From Pontibacterium sp049603715 (GTDB taxonomy: Bacteria > Pseudomonadota > Gammaproteobacteria > Pseudomonadales > Balneatricaceae), in assembly GCA_049603715.1 (NCBI GenBank), contig JBMYSW010000019.1, forward strand, positions 8,290 through 72,289: a DNA stretch of 64,000 bases. The letters run 5' to 3'. The notes below the pieces were generated by a model. It was given only the letters and a program-made list of their open reading frames with translations. It had not been told where the DNA came from and did no database searches. Made by a program: the position numbers and the translations under genes. This document shows positions 40,861 through 50,309 of this stretch, in pieces. Numbering within the stretch: position 1 is the stretch's first letter; every line of letters begins with the position of its first letter.

Positions 40861-42468
40861 ATGAACCTAAAACAACTCGATAATAAAGTCAGTGTGTCGG
40901 ACCAAATTACCTCTTCTGATGTTTCAGCCCTCGCGGCCCAAGGGGTTGATCTTATTATTTGCAACCGCCCCGATAACGAAGCGGCCGATCAACCAAGCTT
41001 TGAAAGCATCAAAGCAGCAGCCGATGCAGCAGGTGTTAACGCCCTTTGTATCCCCTTTGTTGCTGGCAAAATGTCGCCTGAGCAAGTGAACGAGTTTAAG
41101 GCTGCGGTAGGTGAAGCCAAGCGAGTTCATGCCTACTGCCGGACGGGTAACCGTTCAAGCATCATCTATAACGCAGGCCAAGAGGCACCGGCACCCACAC
41201 CGCAAGCACCTACAAACCAAGCACTCACACCTCATTACCAAGTAGTGATTGTCGGTGCAGGCTCCGGTGGTATTGCTGTGGCTGCGAGCCTGTTAAAACG
41301 AGACAGCCAACTACGTATCGCCCTAATCGACCCAGCCACTAAACATTATTACCAACCAGGGTGGACCATGGTGGGTGGCGGTGTGTTCGATGCCCAAAGC
41401 ACCGAGCGCAATATGAGCGAGCTTATCCCAAGTGGCGTTGAGTGGCTTAAAAAAGGTGTGGCGAGCTTTGTACCTGAGCAAAACAAAGTGGTGCTCGACG
41501 ATAATAGCCAAGTTGAGTACGAACAGCTGGTGATTGCGCCCGGGTTGAAGCTGGACTGGGGCAAAATTGAAGGTTTAGAAGAAACCCTCGGTAAAAACGG
41601 CGTGACCTCTAACTACCGCTTTGACCTTGCACCTTATACATGGGAGTTAGCCAAATCGCTTAAAAGCGGCACGGCTATTTTTACCCAGCCCCCTATGCCG
41701 ATTAAGTGCGCCGGCGCACCACAAAAAGCGCTTTACTTGTCGGCTGACCACTGGCTAAAAACCGATGCACTGAACAACATTAACATCAAGTTCTGTAACG
41801 CAGGTCCTGGCTTATTTGGTGTACCTGACTATGTTCCTGTACTCAAAAGCTATATGGAAAAGTACGGTGCCGAGCTCAACTTTGGCCATAACTTGGTCAA
41901 AGTCGATGGCCTCAACAAAGTCGCCACCTTTAAAGTCGCAAAAGAAGACGGCGAAGCCGAACTCGTAGAAATGAGCTTTGATATGTTGCACGTGTGCCCT
42001 GTGCAATGTGCACCGGAGTTTATTGCGAACAGCCCACTAAGTGACGACGCGGGCTGGCTAGACGTTAACCCAAACACACTGCAAAGCACCAAAGCAGCCA
42101 ATATCTGGGGCCTAGGTGACGCGACTAACACAGCAAACGCTAAAACCATGGCCGCTGTACGCCAACAAGCGCCTGTCGTAGCGCAAAACATCATCGACGC
42201 CTTTGCTGGTAGCACGCCGTCGAGCGCTTACCTTGGTTACGGCTCCTGCCCACTCACGGTCGAGCGAGGCAAAATTTTGTTAGCTGAGTTCAGCTACGGC
42301 GGCAAGGTAACACCGACCTTCCCAGAGTGGGTAAATAAGGGTAAAGCACCGACTCAACGCGCTTGGTTTTTAAAAGCCACCATGCTGCCTTGGATTTACT
42401 GGCACGGTATGCTGAAGGGTCGCGAATGGCTCGCAGCACCTAAGTCGATTAACGACATTAACGGCTAA
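40861..42468 (+). CDS. DUF442 phosphatase-like domain fused to sulfide:quinone oxidoreductase
   Basis: 535 residues from ATG 40861 (AGAGG eight bases upstream). Residues about 1-115 are a DUF442/TIGR01244 domain with a tyrosine-phosphatase-like loop HAYCRTGNRSS. After a Pro/Ala/Thr linker (APAPTPQAPTNQA) comes an FAD protein (YQVVIVGAGSGGIAVAASLL) of the SQR type, with cysteines in PMPIKCAGAPQK and LHVCPVQCAPEF and the C-terminal SCPLTVERGKILLAEF. It oxidises sulfide to persulfide and passes electrons to quinone at the membrane. In Blh proteins of other bacteria DUF442 is instead fused to the persulfide dioxygenase. Confidence 0.88.
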   Translation: MNLKQLDNKVSVSDQITSSDVSALAAQGVDLIICNRPDNEAADQPSFESIKAAADAAGVNALCIPFVAGKMSPEQVNEFKAAVGEAKRVHAYCRTGNRSSIIYNAGQEAPAPTPQAPTNQALTPHYQVVIVGAGSGGIAVAASLLKRDSQLRIALIDPATKHYYQPGWTMVGGGVFDAQSTERNMSELIPSGVEWLKKGVASFVPEQNKVVLDDNSQVEYEQLVIAPGLKLDWGKIEGLEETLGKNGVTSNYRFDLAPYTWELAKSLKSGTAIFTQPPMPIKCAGAPQKALYLSADHWLKTDALNNINIKFCNAGPGLFGVPDYVPVLKSYMEKYGAELNFGHNLVKVDGLNKVATFKVAKEDGEAELVEMSFDMLHVCPVQCAPEFIANSPLSDDAGWLDVNPNTLQSTKAANIWGLGDATNTANAKTMAAVRQQAPVVAQNIIDAFAGSTPSSAYLGYGSCPLTVERGKILLAEFSYGGKVTPTFPEWVNKGKAPTQRAWFLKATMLPWIYWHGMLKGREWLAAPKSINDING

Positions 42469-42519
42469 TCTCATTGCCGCCCTTGCGTTACGGTTTGGCG
42501 GCTCCATGGACACCATCGA

Positions 42520-44283
42520 ATGATCAAAGCGTTAAAGCTGGGCAACCTGCCCAACGGGCTCAACCAATACAACAAAGAGAGTCTTGTTGCCGATGTAACA
42601 GCGGCGACCATCGTAACTGTATTGTTGATTCCGCAGTCCCTAGCCTACGCGCTTTTGGCCGGTGTTCCGCCTGAGGTCGGTTTATACGCCAGCATTTTGC
42701 CCTTAATCGCGTATGCATTATGGGGCAGCAGTCGCACCTTGTCGGTCGGCCCGGTTGCGGTGTTATCACTGATGACAGCAGCAACCTTAGGCAGTGTCGT
42801 CGACCCCAATAGCAGTAGCGCTGCAGCAGATTACCTCACAGCAGCCACCACATTGGCGTTATTGTCGGGTGTGTTTTTAACGATCATGGGGTTGCTCAAG
42901 CTCGGCTTTATCGCCAACTTTTTATCCCATTCCGTGATCTCAGGGTTTATTACCGCGTCTGGCGTAATTATCGCACTGAGCCAGATGAAGCACATGCTAG
43001 GTGTTTCTGCTCATGGCGATACGCTCACCGAGCTCATTCCAAGCTTGTTGTCACACGTATCCGAGCTCAACTTTTTTAGCTTAAGTCTGGGCGCCCTAGT
43101 ACTTATAGGGCTCTTGTTAATCAGGTCTCAACTAGGAAGCTTGTTAACGGGCTTTGGTATCGCCAAACAAAAAGCGAGCACCCTTGTTAAAGTCGCCCCC
43201 ATTTTGGTGATTGTCGCCAGTATTATCGCCGCCGCCCTATTCAACCTTGAGGCCAAAGGAGTCGCTCTGACGGGCGCTATCCCAGCGGGTCTGCCTAGCT
43301 TGCAGTTTAGCTTACCGTCTTGGGAGCTGATTAAAGCACTGTCGCTACCCGCACTTATGCTTTCAATTATTGGCTATGTTGAGTCTATTTCTGTGGGTAA
43401 AACACTGGCGGCAAAGCGCGCTCAACGGGTCGAGCCGAACCAAGAGCTACTAGGACTTGGTGCCGCGAATATCAGCTCCGCTATCTCGGGAGGTTTTCCA
43501 GTGACCGGTGGTTTCTCGCGCTCTGTGGTGAATTTTGATGCCGGCGCCCAAACCCAAGCGGCTAGTATTTTTGCTGCACTGGGCATTGCCCTCGCCAGCC
43601 TTTTGCTAACGCCATGGCTTTATTACCTTCCCAAGGCAGCACTCGCGGCAACCATTATTGTAGCAGTCATTACTCTAATCGATTTCAGCATGCTCAAAAC
43701 CACATGGAGCATCTCTCGTCGTGACTTTTGGGCCGCCCTCACCACCATTATCGTCACCCTGTTTTTGGGAGTAGAGCCAGGCGTTGCCTGTGGCGTAGCT
43801 CTATCGCTGGGGATTCATCTTTATCAAACCTCTGTGCCACATATCGCCGAGGTGGGCCTAATTACAGGCACCGAACACTTTCGTAATGTACGCCGCTACC
43901 AAGTAGAAACCTGCCCTCGGGCACTGTGCTTACGCCCCGACGAGAGCCTTTTTTTTGCTAACGCGGCTTATCTCGAAGAGGTCATCAATCGGCTCGTCTA
44001 TGAAAGGGATGCCGTCGCCCATGTGGTGATCCAGTGCAGCGCTATAAACGAAGTGGACTTTAGTGCCCTCGAAACCTTAGAAGCCCTGAACGAACGTTTA
44101 TCCAATCAAGGTATCGCCTTGCACCTTTCCGAAGTTAAAGGGCGAGTTATGGATACCCTCGGGCGCGCAGGCTTTTTAGAGCACCTCAGCGGCGAGGTGT
44201 TTTTAACCCAATACCAAGCGTTTACTCATGTGTGCCAGCTCACACATGGAACACCTTTCGATTCTTCTCATTTAAAGGAGTAA
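42520..44283 (+). CDS. SulP-family anion (sulfate/sulfite) transporter with STAS domain
   Basis: 587 residues. Sulfate_transp domain with DVTAATIVTVLLIPQSLAYALLAGVPPEVGLY (residues about 24-55) and GGFPVTGGFSRSVVNFDAGAQTQ (about 326-348), 12-14 helices, and a C-terminal STAS domain (about 450-570; VVIQCSAINEVDFSALETLE). In this operon it probably exports sulfite/sulfate or imports sulfur anions. Confidence 0.92.
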   Translation: MIKALKLGNLPNGLNQYNKESLVADVTAATIVTVLLIPQSLAYALLAGVPPEVGLYASILPLIAYALWGSSRTLSVGPVAVLSLMTAATLGSVVDPNSSSAAADYLTAATTLALLSGVFLTIMGLLKLGFIANFLSHSVISGFITASGVIIALSQMKHMLGVSAHGDTLTELIPSLLSHVSELNFFSLSLGALVLIGLLLIRSQLGSLLTGFGIAKQKASTLVKVAPILVIVASIIAAALFNLEAKGVALTGAIPAGLPSLQFSLPSWELIKALSLPALMLSIIGYVESISVGKTLAAKRAQRVEPNQELLGLGAANISSAISGGFPVTGGFSRSVVNFDAGAQTQAASIFAALGIALASLLLTPWLYYLPKAALAATIIVAVITLIDFSMLKTTWSISRRDFWAALTTIIVTLFLGVEPGVACGVALSLGIHLYQTSVPHIAEVGLITGTEHFRNVRRYQVETCPRALCLRPDESLFFANAAYLEEVINRLVYERDAVAHVVIQCSAINEVDFSALETLEALNERLSNQGIALHLSEVKGRVMDTLGRAGFLEHLSGEVFLTQYQAFTHVCQLTHGTPFDSSHLKE

Positions 44284-44287
44284 CCTT

Positions 44288-44470
44288 ATGAAAAACGTCG
44301 GCAACCTAGACAAAACACTACGCATTGTCCTTGGCCTTGCACTGCTATCGCTGGTGTTTGTAGGCCCTAAAACCCTGTTTGGCCTAGTGGGAATTATATT
44401 TATTGTCACAGGCCTTATTAACTTTTGCCCGCTATACCGAATTTTTTCCATTCGCACCAACAAAGAATAA
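44288..44470 (+). CDS. DUF2892 membrane protein
   Basis: 60 residues with two helices (LDKTLRIVLGLALLSLVFVG; LFGLVGIIFIVTGLINFCPL). It is the membrane part seen in rhodanese YgaP; here stand-alone. The conserved C-P-L-Y end and cotranscription with SQR and YeeE genes support a sulfur-handling role. Starts 4 bases after sulP with AAAGGAG in front. Confidence 0.9.
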   Translation: MKNVGNLDKTLRIVLGLALLSLVFVGPKTLFGLVGIIFIVTGLINFCPLYRIFSIRTNKE

Positions 44471-44494
44471 CCCTCTTCAACCAATAGGTAGATT

Positions 44495-44896
44495 ATGGAC
44501 TATGTAACCGCGTTAGTTGGCGGCCTTATTATCGGCGTGTCAGCGACTATTTTATTAGCATTTAATGGCCGTATTGCGGGCATTAGCGGCATTTTTTGGG
44601 GTGCTATTAGCCAAGCAGACAAAGCATGGCGTTTAGCCCTTATTGTGGGTTTGCCCATCGGCGCTTGGCTGATGCACAAGGTCGCTGGCACTCCCATTCC
44701 TGAGTCTCAAGGTTCGCCTTGGCTAGTTATTGTCGCTGGTTTGATCGTGGGTATTGGCGTAAAAATTGGCAGCGGCTGCACCAGTGGCCATGGCGTATGT
44801 GGCATTGGCCGCTTATCCATTCGCTCTATTGCCGCCACACTCACCTTTATCGCCACAGGTGTCATCACCGTTGCCATTACAGGAGGCTTATCATGA
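44495..44896 (+). CDS. YeeE/YedE-family transporter subunit (first half)
   Basis: 133 residues, four hydrophobic segments; SGIFWGAIS and GVKIGSGCTSGHGVCGIGRLSI are the family signatures, the cysteine in GCTSGHG being the thiosulfate-relay type residue of TsuA/YeeE. Forms a pair with the next gene. Start ATG 44495 with AGGTAG upstream. Confidence 0.9.
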   Translation: MDYVTALVGGLIIGVSATILLAFNGRIAGISGIFWGAISQADKAWRLALIVGLPIGAWLMHKVAGTPIPESQGSPWLVIVAGLIVGIGVKIGSGCTSGHGVCGIGRLSIRSIAATLTFIATGVITVAITGGLS

Positions 44897-45333
44897 GAGT
44901 GATCATTGCGTTAGTTGCAGGCCTGTTATTTGGCGCGGGTTTGGCTCTATCAGGCATGACTGACCAGACCAAAGTGGTCGGATTTTTAGACTTGTTTGGC
45001 GACTGGAAGCTAGAGTTGATTTTTGTGATGGCTGGCGCTGTGGGCGTCACCATGGCAGCCAATCAATGGGTACTCAAACAACCTAAGCCGTTTTTTGAGT
45101 CAAAATTCTTTACACCCACCAATACCGTCATCGATAAAAAGCTATTGATCGGCTCAGGCCTTTTCGGTGTGGGGTGGGGGCTACTCGGCTATTGCCCGGG
45201 CCCAGCGATTGCCGCTGTTGCCTATAGCTTAGACGCCCTTGCCTCGGGCGGTGCAGTGGTCTACCAGCCGTTGCTATTTATCGTAGCGATGGTCGCAGGT
45301 ATGTTTATCGCCGATAAAGTGGTTAAGCCTTAA
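44893..45333 (+). CDS. YeeE/YedE-family transporter subunit (second half, DUF6691)
   Basis: 146 residues, four hydrophobic segments; GAGLALSGMTDQTKVVGFLD and LFGVGWGLLGYCPGPAIAAVA are the family signatures. ATG 44893 overlaps the stop of the first half (ATGA). Together they equal one full-length YeeE/PmpAB-like transporter, predicted to move thiosulfate or another sulfane-sulfur species. Confidence 0.92.
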   Translation: MRVIIALVAGLLFGAGLALSGMTDQTKVVGFLDLFGDWKLELIFVMAGAVGVTMAANQWVLKQPKPFFESKFFTPTNTVIDKKLLIGSGLFGVGWGLLGYCPGPAIAAVAYSLDALASGGAVVYQPLLFIVAMVAGMFIADKVVKP

Positions 45334-45399
45334 GCGAACGAAGGCTTGAAGTCGCTGGGTGAGGTGAGTGGCAGCACTCATGCCTCTGCTCTTAAACCA

Positions 45400-45435
45400 G
45401 TTATTAAAGCGGTTATTAAAACGGTCATTAAAGCC
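45400..45435. repeat. Three 12-bp tandem repeats
   Basis: GTTATTAAAGCG, GTTATTAAAACG and GTCATTAAAGCC follow one another without gap, 67 bases after the last sulfur gene and running into the terminator stem. Probably a short slippage expansion; the consensus unit is GTTATTAAAGCG. Confidence 0.75.
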
Positions 45436-45464
45436 CCTTTCTGTATTCAGTAAGGGGCTTTTGC
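45430..45464. terminator. Terminator of the sulfur operon
   Basis: AAAGCCCCTT and AAGGGGCTTTT pair around a 12-base loop. A-run and T-run on either side also allow it to end the converging kinase transcript, whose stop is at 45472. Confidence 0.88.
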
Positions 45465-45471
45465 TTTAGAC

Positions 45472-48400
45472 CTAAACTAGGTCCACACCTGTTGATGCAG
45501 GTGCTTGCGCAGCATAAGCCTCTAGCTCGCGAATCATCACTAAAAACTTGCTTTGCAATTGCTGAATCTCGGCAATATCAAACACATCGATTGCCTGCAA
45601 GAGCGCTTGCGCATAACGCCCCAACCCCATGTGCTGTTGCTGCTCGGCAAACTCCGAAAGCGCCTGCGCAAAGCGTTTAAGATCCGTCATGTTATTGGCT
45701 TCACACACCGCTTCAAACTCAGCCAAAAAGTCCTCGCGTAATCGCATCGCAATATCACTGGCTTTGCGCGAAGACAAGTTATCGACCATCTCATTAGAGG
45801 CCGTATCTTGCTGAATATCCACACATTCGTGCGGCAAAAAGCTCGCCAGCATGGCAAACAGGTCTTTGCGTAGTACAGGCTTTTGCAAGTAGCCGTTAAA
45901 CTCATATTGCGCCACACGCTCAGCATCTTCGCGCATCACCGATGCGGTCAAGGCGACAATCGGGATGTGCGGTGCCACTTCGCGCATTTTTTCGGTAGCG
46001 GCATAACCATCCATCACTGGCATGCGAATATCCATCAAAACAAGGTCTACATCGTTGTGGTACACCTTTTCGAGGGCGTCTTGGCCATTTTCGGCCTGTA
46101 AAACCTGTAACTCACTACTAGCAAAGTTGCGCACAATGAGTTCTCGGTTGTCGTATACATCATCCACCACTAACACAGTGGCCGGTTCAAACACCACGTG
46201 TTGGTGGCTAAATTGCACATCGTCTTCAATGTGTTGGCTAACGGCAATTGAGGCAATATCGACACCGTATAGGCTGGCGGTAAAGCAGCTGCCTACACCC
46301 ACTCGGCTTGTGACCGTTAGGCGGCCTTCCATACGCTGAATCAGGCGACGAGAAATAGAAAGCCCCAAGCCAGTTCCGCCGTACTGGGTCATGTTTTGAT
46401 CGCTGGCTTGCTCAAAAGCTTCAAAGATTCGCTCAATTTGGTCAGAGGCTATGCCAATCCCTGTGTCTTCGACTCGAATTTCGAGATCTACCTTACTTAA
46501 GTGGTCATCAATGGCGAGGGCCTGTACGGATAATTTAATATGCCCCTCGTGAGTAAACTTCACGGCGTTACCGATCAGGTTAAACATCACTTGGCGCAGC
46601 CTTACTTGGTCGAGTAAGACACCCGCAGGCACGTTGCGATCCACATCAACAATGAGCTTTAGCCCCTTGTTTTGCACCGTCATTAAAAACACGCTGCTAA
46701 TGTCGTCACACAAGTCACTTAAGTTAGTCGGAGTATGGCTGAGCTCTAACTTACCCGCCTCAATTTTGGACAAGTCGAGAATGTCGTTAATCAGGGTGAG
46801 TAGCGAGTGGCTGGCGCTGCGAATGGTTTTAACATAAGAGCGAAGGCGAGACTGGTCCACCTGTTCGTACAAAAGCTCGGTAAAGCCAACGATGGCATTC
46901 ATTGGGGTGCGAATTTCGTGGCTCATATTGGCCAAAAACTCGGACTTAGCTTGGCTTGCTACTTCGGCGCTGTAGCGAGCCGCCACCAGCTCTTCAGCCT
47001 GCGCTTTGGCCTTAGAGATATCACGCCAAACCACATAAATGGCCGGCTGGTCGTGATAGATAATTTTTGTGCAGCTTACGTCCACCCACATCGACGCCCC
47101 CTGCTCACTGGCGAGTCGCCACTCGAATCGAGCATGCCCTTTTTCCTCAGCCAGCGCGAGGGAACCTTCTAGGGTTTCTAGTGCCATGGCATCACCGGCT
47201 GGTTCCGTGGCACTCCATTGGCTTAAACGTGTACCCAATAGCGCTTGTTTGTTAACCAACCCCAGCATCGCCAGCGCTGAGGCATTACAACGCACACATT
47301 GGCGATTAATTAAAATCAAACAGCCATCGGAGGCCTCATCAAAGAGAGTTTTAAACACCTCTTTTTCGTTTTCGAGGGCTTTTTGCGCTGCTTTGCGGGA
47401 GTTAATTTCTTTTTGAAGGAGTCGGTTCCAGTAAAGTGCAAACAGGAGCACCAGTAAAAAGCCAATAACAATTTGTACTAACAAAATGTAATCGGTTTTA
47501 TTGGCAAAACGCACTGAGATCCACTTATTCACCAAAGCAGCTCGCTCAGCGGCGCCCAAGCTTGCTGTCACGGTTAAAAGCGCATCAAACAGCACCGGTT
47601 TGTCTGGGTTTACAAATAAGGTAATGGCAATGCGCTCAGTAATGCGGCCAATAATTTGAACACTCTCAAAGCCTTGATGCTGCATCGCATAAGACGCCTG
47701 CATTGCAGGTAAAACCGCAGCCACGGCATCACCACTGGCGATCATCGATAAGGCCTGCTCCGCACTTGGCACCGACACAAAGGCATTTTGTGGGTAATTT
47801 TGCTCGAGCATTCGACCATAGGCTTGGTTTTCAACGTAGAGCACTGGCGCAAAGCCCAAATGAGAGAGGTCATCAATAAACGCCGTGTCTCTTCGCCCAA
47901 CCACGACCAGTGGTATTTGCTCAAAAATATCGAGTGGTAAGTATCCGGGTAGGTCTTGGCTGTCACCACGTGTTCCGTAAACAATATCGACTTGGTTAGA
48001 CTCCACCGCAGCCAGTGTCGCTTGCCAGCTATCGCTTGCTTTTAAACCATAGGTGATGGGTAGCCGGTTTTGCGCCGCATCTAAAAAGTCAGCAACTAAG
48101 CCTTGCAGCTGCTTACCTTGTAGGTCAGCAAAGGGCATCCAGCCAGTACGGCCCGCAACCGTAACGCGGGAGTTGTTCTCTAGCCAATCCAGCTGTTTTG
48201 GCGAGAGGCTTTTTGTGGTGTCTTTCACCTCACTCAAGCTCACCCAGTTGGCCAGCAACGCTGCTTTTTGGTTATAGCTAATATCAGCCAAGGCTTTATT
48301 GAGGATCGAACGCAGTAAGGCTTGCCCTTCGGGCACGGCCATATGCAGGTCGGCTACGCTAAAGGGCTTAATAGGAACAAGGGTGTCGTTCCCTAGCGCA

Positions 48401-49005
48401 TTTAATTTGTAGTCAATAACAGAGTAAACATCAGCTACTAGGTCAGCGCGGCCCTCAATAACAGCCTCAATGGCTTCATCTAATGACGCCACCGATACCA
48501 GTGTAAAGTTCGGGTAGTCTCGGCGCAGCGTTCGCTCAACAACATACCCAGCAGGCACAGCCACTCTTAGCTGCTCAAACGTTTCGCGGGGTAAACTGGC
48601 GAGTGAATACCGGCCCCAGAAGTACTCCTGCAGCTTGTAATACGGGGAGGTAAAATCTAAAAACGTGTCGTTTTCTGGCGTAATACCAATTGCGGGCAGC
48701 ACATCGATGTTACCGTTACGCGCACCAGCAAGCAGTTCGCCCCAATCGTCAATCCGATACTCCAAAGACAAGCCAACACGCTGAGATGCGAGGGATAATA
48801 CATGTTGCGCAAAGCCGTCAGGCAGCCCTTGATCGTTAACAAAATCAAAGGGAGCCCAATCTTTTTCAACCCCAACAACAATACTCGGGTTTTGGTGTAC
48901 CCAATGAATTTCTTCGGCCGTCAATGTGACCTGCGCCACTGCTGCGGGGTTAATTAGCGCCAGTAGAGAGCAAAGGCTAAATGCGAGAAATCTCAATAAA
49001 CTCAT
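45472..49005 (-). CDS. BvgS-like hybrid sensor histidine kinase
   Basis: 1177 residues: signal peptide (1-25), two tandem periplasmic solute-binding domains (about 30-255 and 270-500), one transmembrane helix (about 506-526), PAS (about 545-665), HisKA with SHEIRTPMNAIVGF (His at about 696), ATPase domain (GNAVKFTHEG; GGTGLGLSIS), receiver domain with phospho-acceptor Asp at about 992 (LMDIRMPVMDG), and a helical C-terminal domain (about 1080-1177). The last domain sits where HPt domains occur but lacks the usual AHxLKG histidine motif. Overlaps the upstream HD-GYP gene by 29 bases. Confidence 0.92.
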   Translation of the reverse strand: MSLLRFLAFSLCSLLALINPAAVAQVTLTAEEIHWVHQNPSIVVGVEKDWAPFDFVNDQGLPDGFAQHVLSLASQRVGLSLEYRIDDWGELLAGARNGNIDVLPAIGITPENDTFLDFTSPYYKLQEYFWGRYSLASLPRETFEQLRVAVPAGYVVERTLRRDYPNFTLVSVASLDEAIEAVIEGRADLVADVYSVIDYKLNALGNDTLVPIKPFSVADLHMAVPEGQALLRSILNKALADISYNQKAALLANWVSLSEVKDTTKSLSPKQLDWLENNSRVTVAGRTGWMPFADLQGKQLQGLVADFLDAAQNRLPITYGLKASDSWQATLAAVESNQVDIVYGTRGDSQDLPGYLPLDIFEQIPLVVVGRRDTAFIDDLSHLGFAPVLYVENQAYGRMLEQNYPQNAFVSVPSAEQALSMIASGDAVAAVLPAMQASYAMQHQGFESVQIIGRITERIAITLFVNPDKPVLFDALLTVTASLGAAERAALVNKWISVRFANKTDYILLVQIVIGFLLVLLFALYWNRLLQKEINSRKAAQKALENEKEVFKTLFDEASDGCLILINRQCVRCNASALAMLGLVNKQALLGTRLSQWSATEPAGDAMALETLEGSLALAEEKGHARFEWRLASEQGASMWVDVSCTKIIYHDQPAIYVVWRDISKAKAQAEELVAARYSAEVASQAKSEFLANMSHEIRTPMNAIVGFTELLYEQVDQSRLRSYVKTIRSASHSLLTLINDILDLSKIEAGKLELSHTPTNLSDLCDDISSVFLMTVQNKGLKLIVDVDRNVPAGVLLDQVRLRQVMFNLIGNAVKFTHEGHIKLSVQALAIDDHLSKVDLEIRVEDTGIGIASDQIERIFEAFEQASDQNMTQYGGTGLGLSISRRLIQRMEGRLTVTSRVGVGSCFTASLYGVDIASIAVSQHIEDDVQFSHQHVVFEPATVLVVDDVYDNRELIVRNFASSELQVLQAENGQDALEKVYHNDVDLVLMDIRMPVMDGYAATEKMREVAPHIPIVALTASVMREDAERVAQYEFNGYLQKPVLRKDLFAMLASFLPHECVDIQQDTASNEMVDNLSSRKASDIAMRLREDFLAEFEAVCEANNMTDLKRFAQALSEFAEQQQHMGLGRYAQALLQAIDVFDIAEIQQLQSKFLVMIRELEAYAAQAPASTGVDLV

Positions 49006-50023
49006 TTAGATGCTCTTTAAAAATATCCACCAGCTCAGGGTCAAAATGGCTGCCGCGATGAGAAATAATGTAGTCAACGGTCGCTTCGAGTGTCCATGCC
49101 TCTTTGTAAACACGCTTGTGCATCAGCGCATCAAACACATCCGCCAAGGCCACAATTCGCCCGTACAGGTGTATTTTGTCGCCGGCCAAACCACGTGGGT
49201 AGCCCGAGCCGTCCCACTTTTCATGGTGTTCATGAGCGATAATATCTGCGGCTTTTAAAATACGGCGATTAGACGAGCATAAAAACTTATGCGCTTTGGT
49301 GGTGTGGGTTTTCATTACCTCAAACTCTTCGTCGGTAAAACGACCCGCCTTGTGCAAAATGCGCTCAGGGATCAGCACTTTACCGATATCGTGCATGGGG
49401 GAGGCGTGAAAAATGGTGCGGGCATCTTCCTCGGATAAGCTTGGATGGTATTGCGCCAACAAGCGAGAGTATTCGGCTACCCGACGGATGTGCTTGCCAG
49501 TTTCGTCCGATGTAGACTCCATCAGCTCGGTCAATATATGGATCATCTCCATCTGAGTTGACTCAAGCTCTGACAACAAGCGTTGCTCTGTGCGATTTAC
49601 CCTTGCTTGCAGGGTCAAATTATGGCGCTGCAATACCTGCTTGGCAGCGTGTAGCTCAAGGTGAGTTCGTGCTCTTGCCAACAGCTCAACCGCATGAAAC
49701 GGCTTGATAATGTAGTCCACACCCCCAACTTTAAAGCCCTCGGCCACAGAGTCGATGTCGGCTTTTGCGGTTAAAAAGATAATAGGAATGTCGGAGTTTT
49801 GAGGATCGTTGCGGATTTGCTCACAGACTTCGAGGCCACTCATACCGGGCATCATAATATCGAGCAAAATAAGATCGAATTTTCGGGCGTTAACCAGCTT
49901 CAGCGCAGCTGTACCCGAGGTGGCAAAAGATAAGTCGTAGTTATCTTCTTTAAGAATATTCATCGCGACCTGGATGTTTTCACCCACATCATCAACGATA
50001 AGCACAGAGTAGTTCAGCTGCAT
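48977..50023 (-). CDS. Response regulator with HD-GYP phosphodiesterase domain
   Basis: 348 residues: receiver domain (1-120, acceptor Asp at about 55 in LILLDIMMPGMSG), a short coiled coil, and an HD-GYP domain with MHDIGKVLIPERIL, HHEKWDGSGYPRGLAGD and VALADVFDALMHKRVYKEAW. All signature residues for c-di-GMP hydrolysis are present. Translationally coupled to the hybrid kinase, its probable partner. Confidence 0.94.
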   Translation of the reverse strand: MQLNYSVLIVDDVGENIQVAMNILKEDNYDLSFATSGTAALKLVNARKFDLILLDIMMPGMSGLEVCEQIRNDPQNSDIPIIFLTAKADIDSVAEGFKVGGVDYIIKPFHAVELLARARTHLELHAAKQVLQRHNLTLQARVNRTEQRLLSELESTQMEMIHILTELMESTSDETGKHIRRVAEYSRLLAQYHPSLSEEDARTIFHASPMHDIGKVLIPERILHKAGRFTDEEFEVMKTHTTKAHKFLCSSNRRILKAADIIAHEHHEKWDGSGYPRGLAGDKIHLYGRIVALADVFDALMHKRVYKEAWTLEATVDYIISHRGSHFDPELVDIFKEHLNEFIEISRI

Positions 50024-50309
50024 GATTACATCCCTTGTTTAATGCAGCTGAGGGCTAACTTGCTATCAACTGCACATCACGTCATCACCTTTACTCCAGC
50101 CGACCACAAGCCGCAGCACAAACACGAGGCTCCATGCCGGAACATTTAAGCTTCATCCTAACAAAGAGGCAAAAAGGCCACTTGGTTCACTAGGCTACTT
50201 AATAGGTGTTAATTTTATACCTTTTATTTATAGCACGAAGCACTCTGGTTGCGACAAACTTCCCCTCATTTTTAACGACTTTTATGGCTATTTGGTACCA
50301 ATGCTGTTC

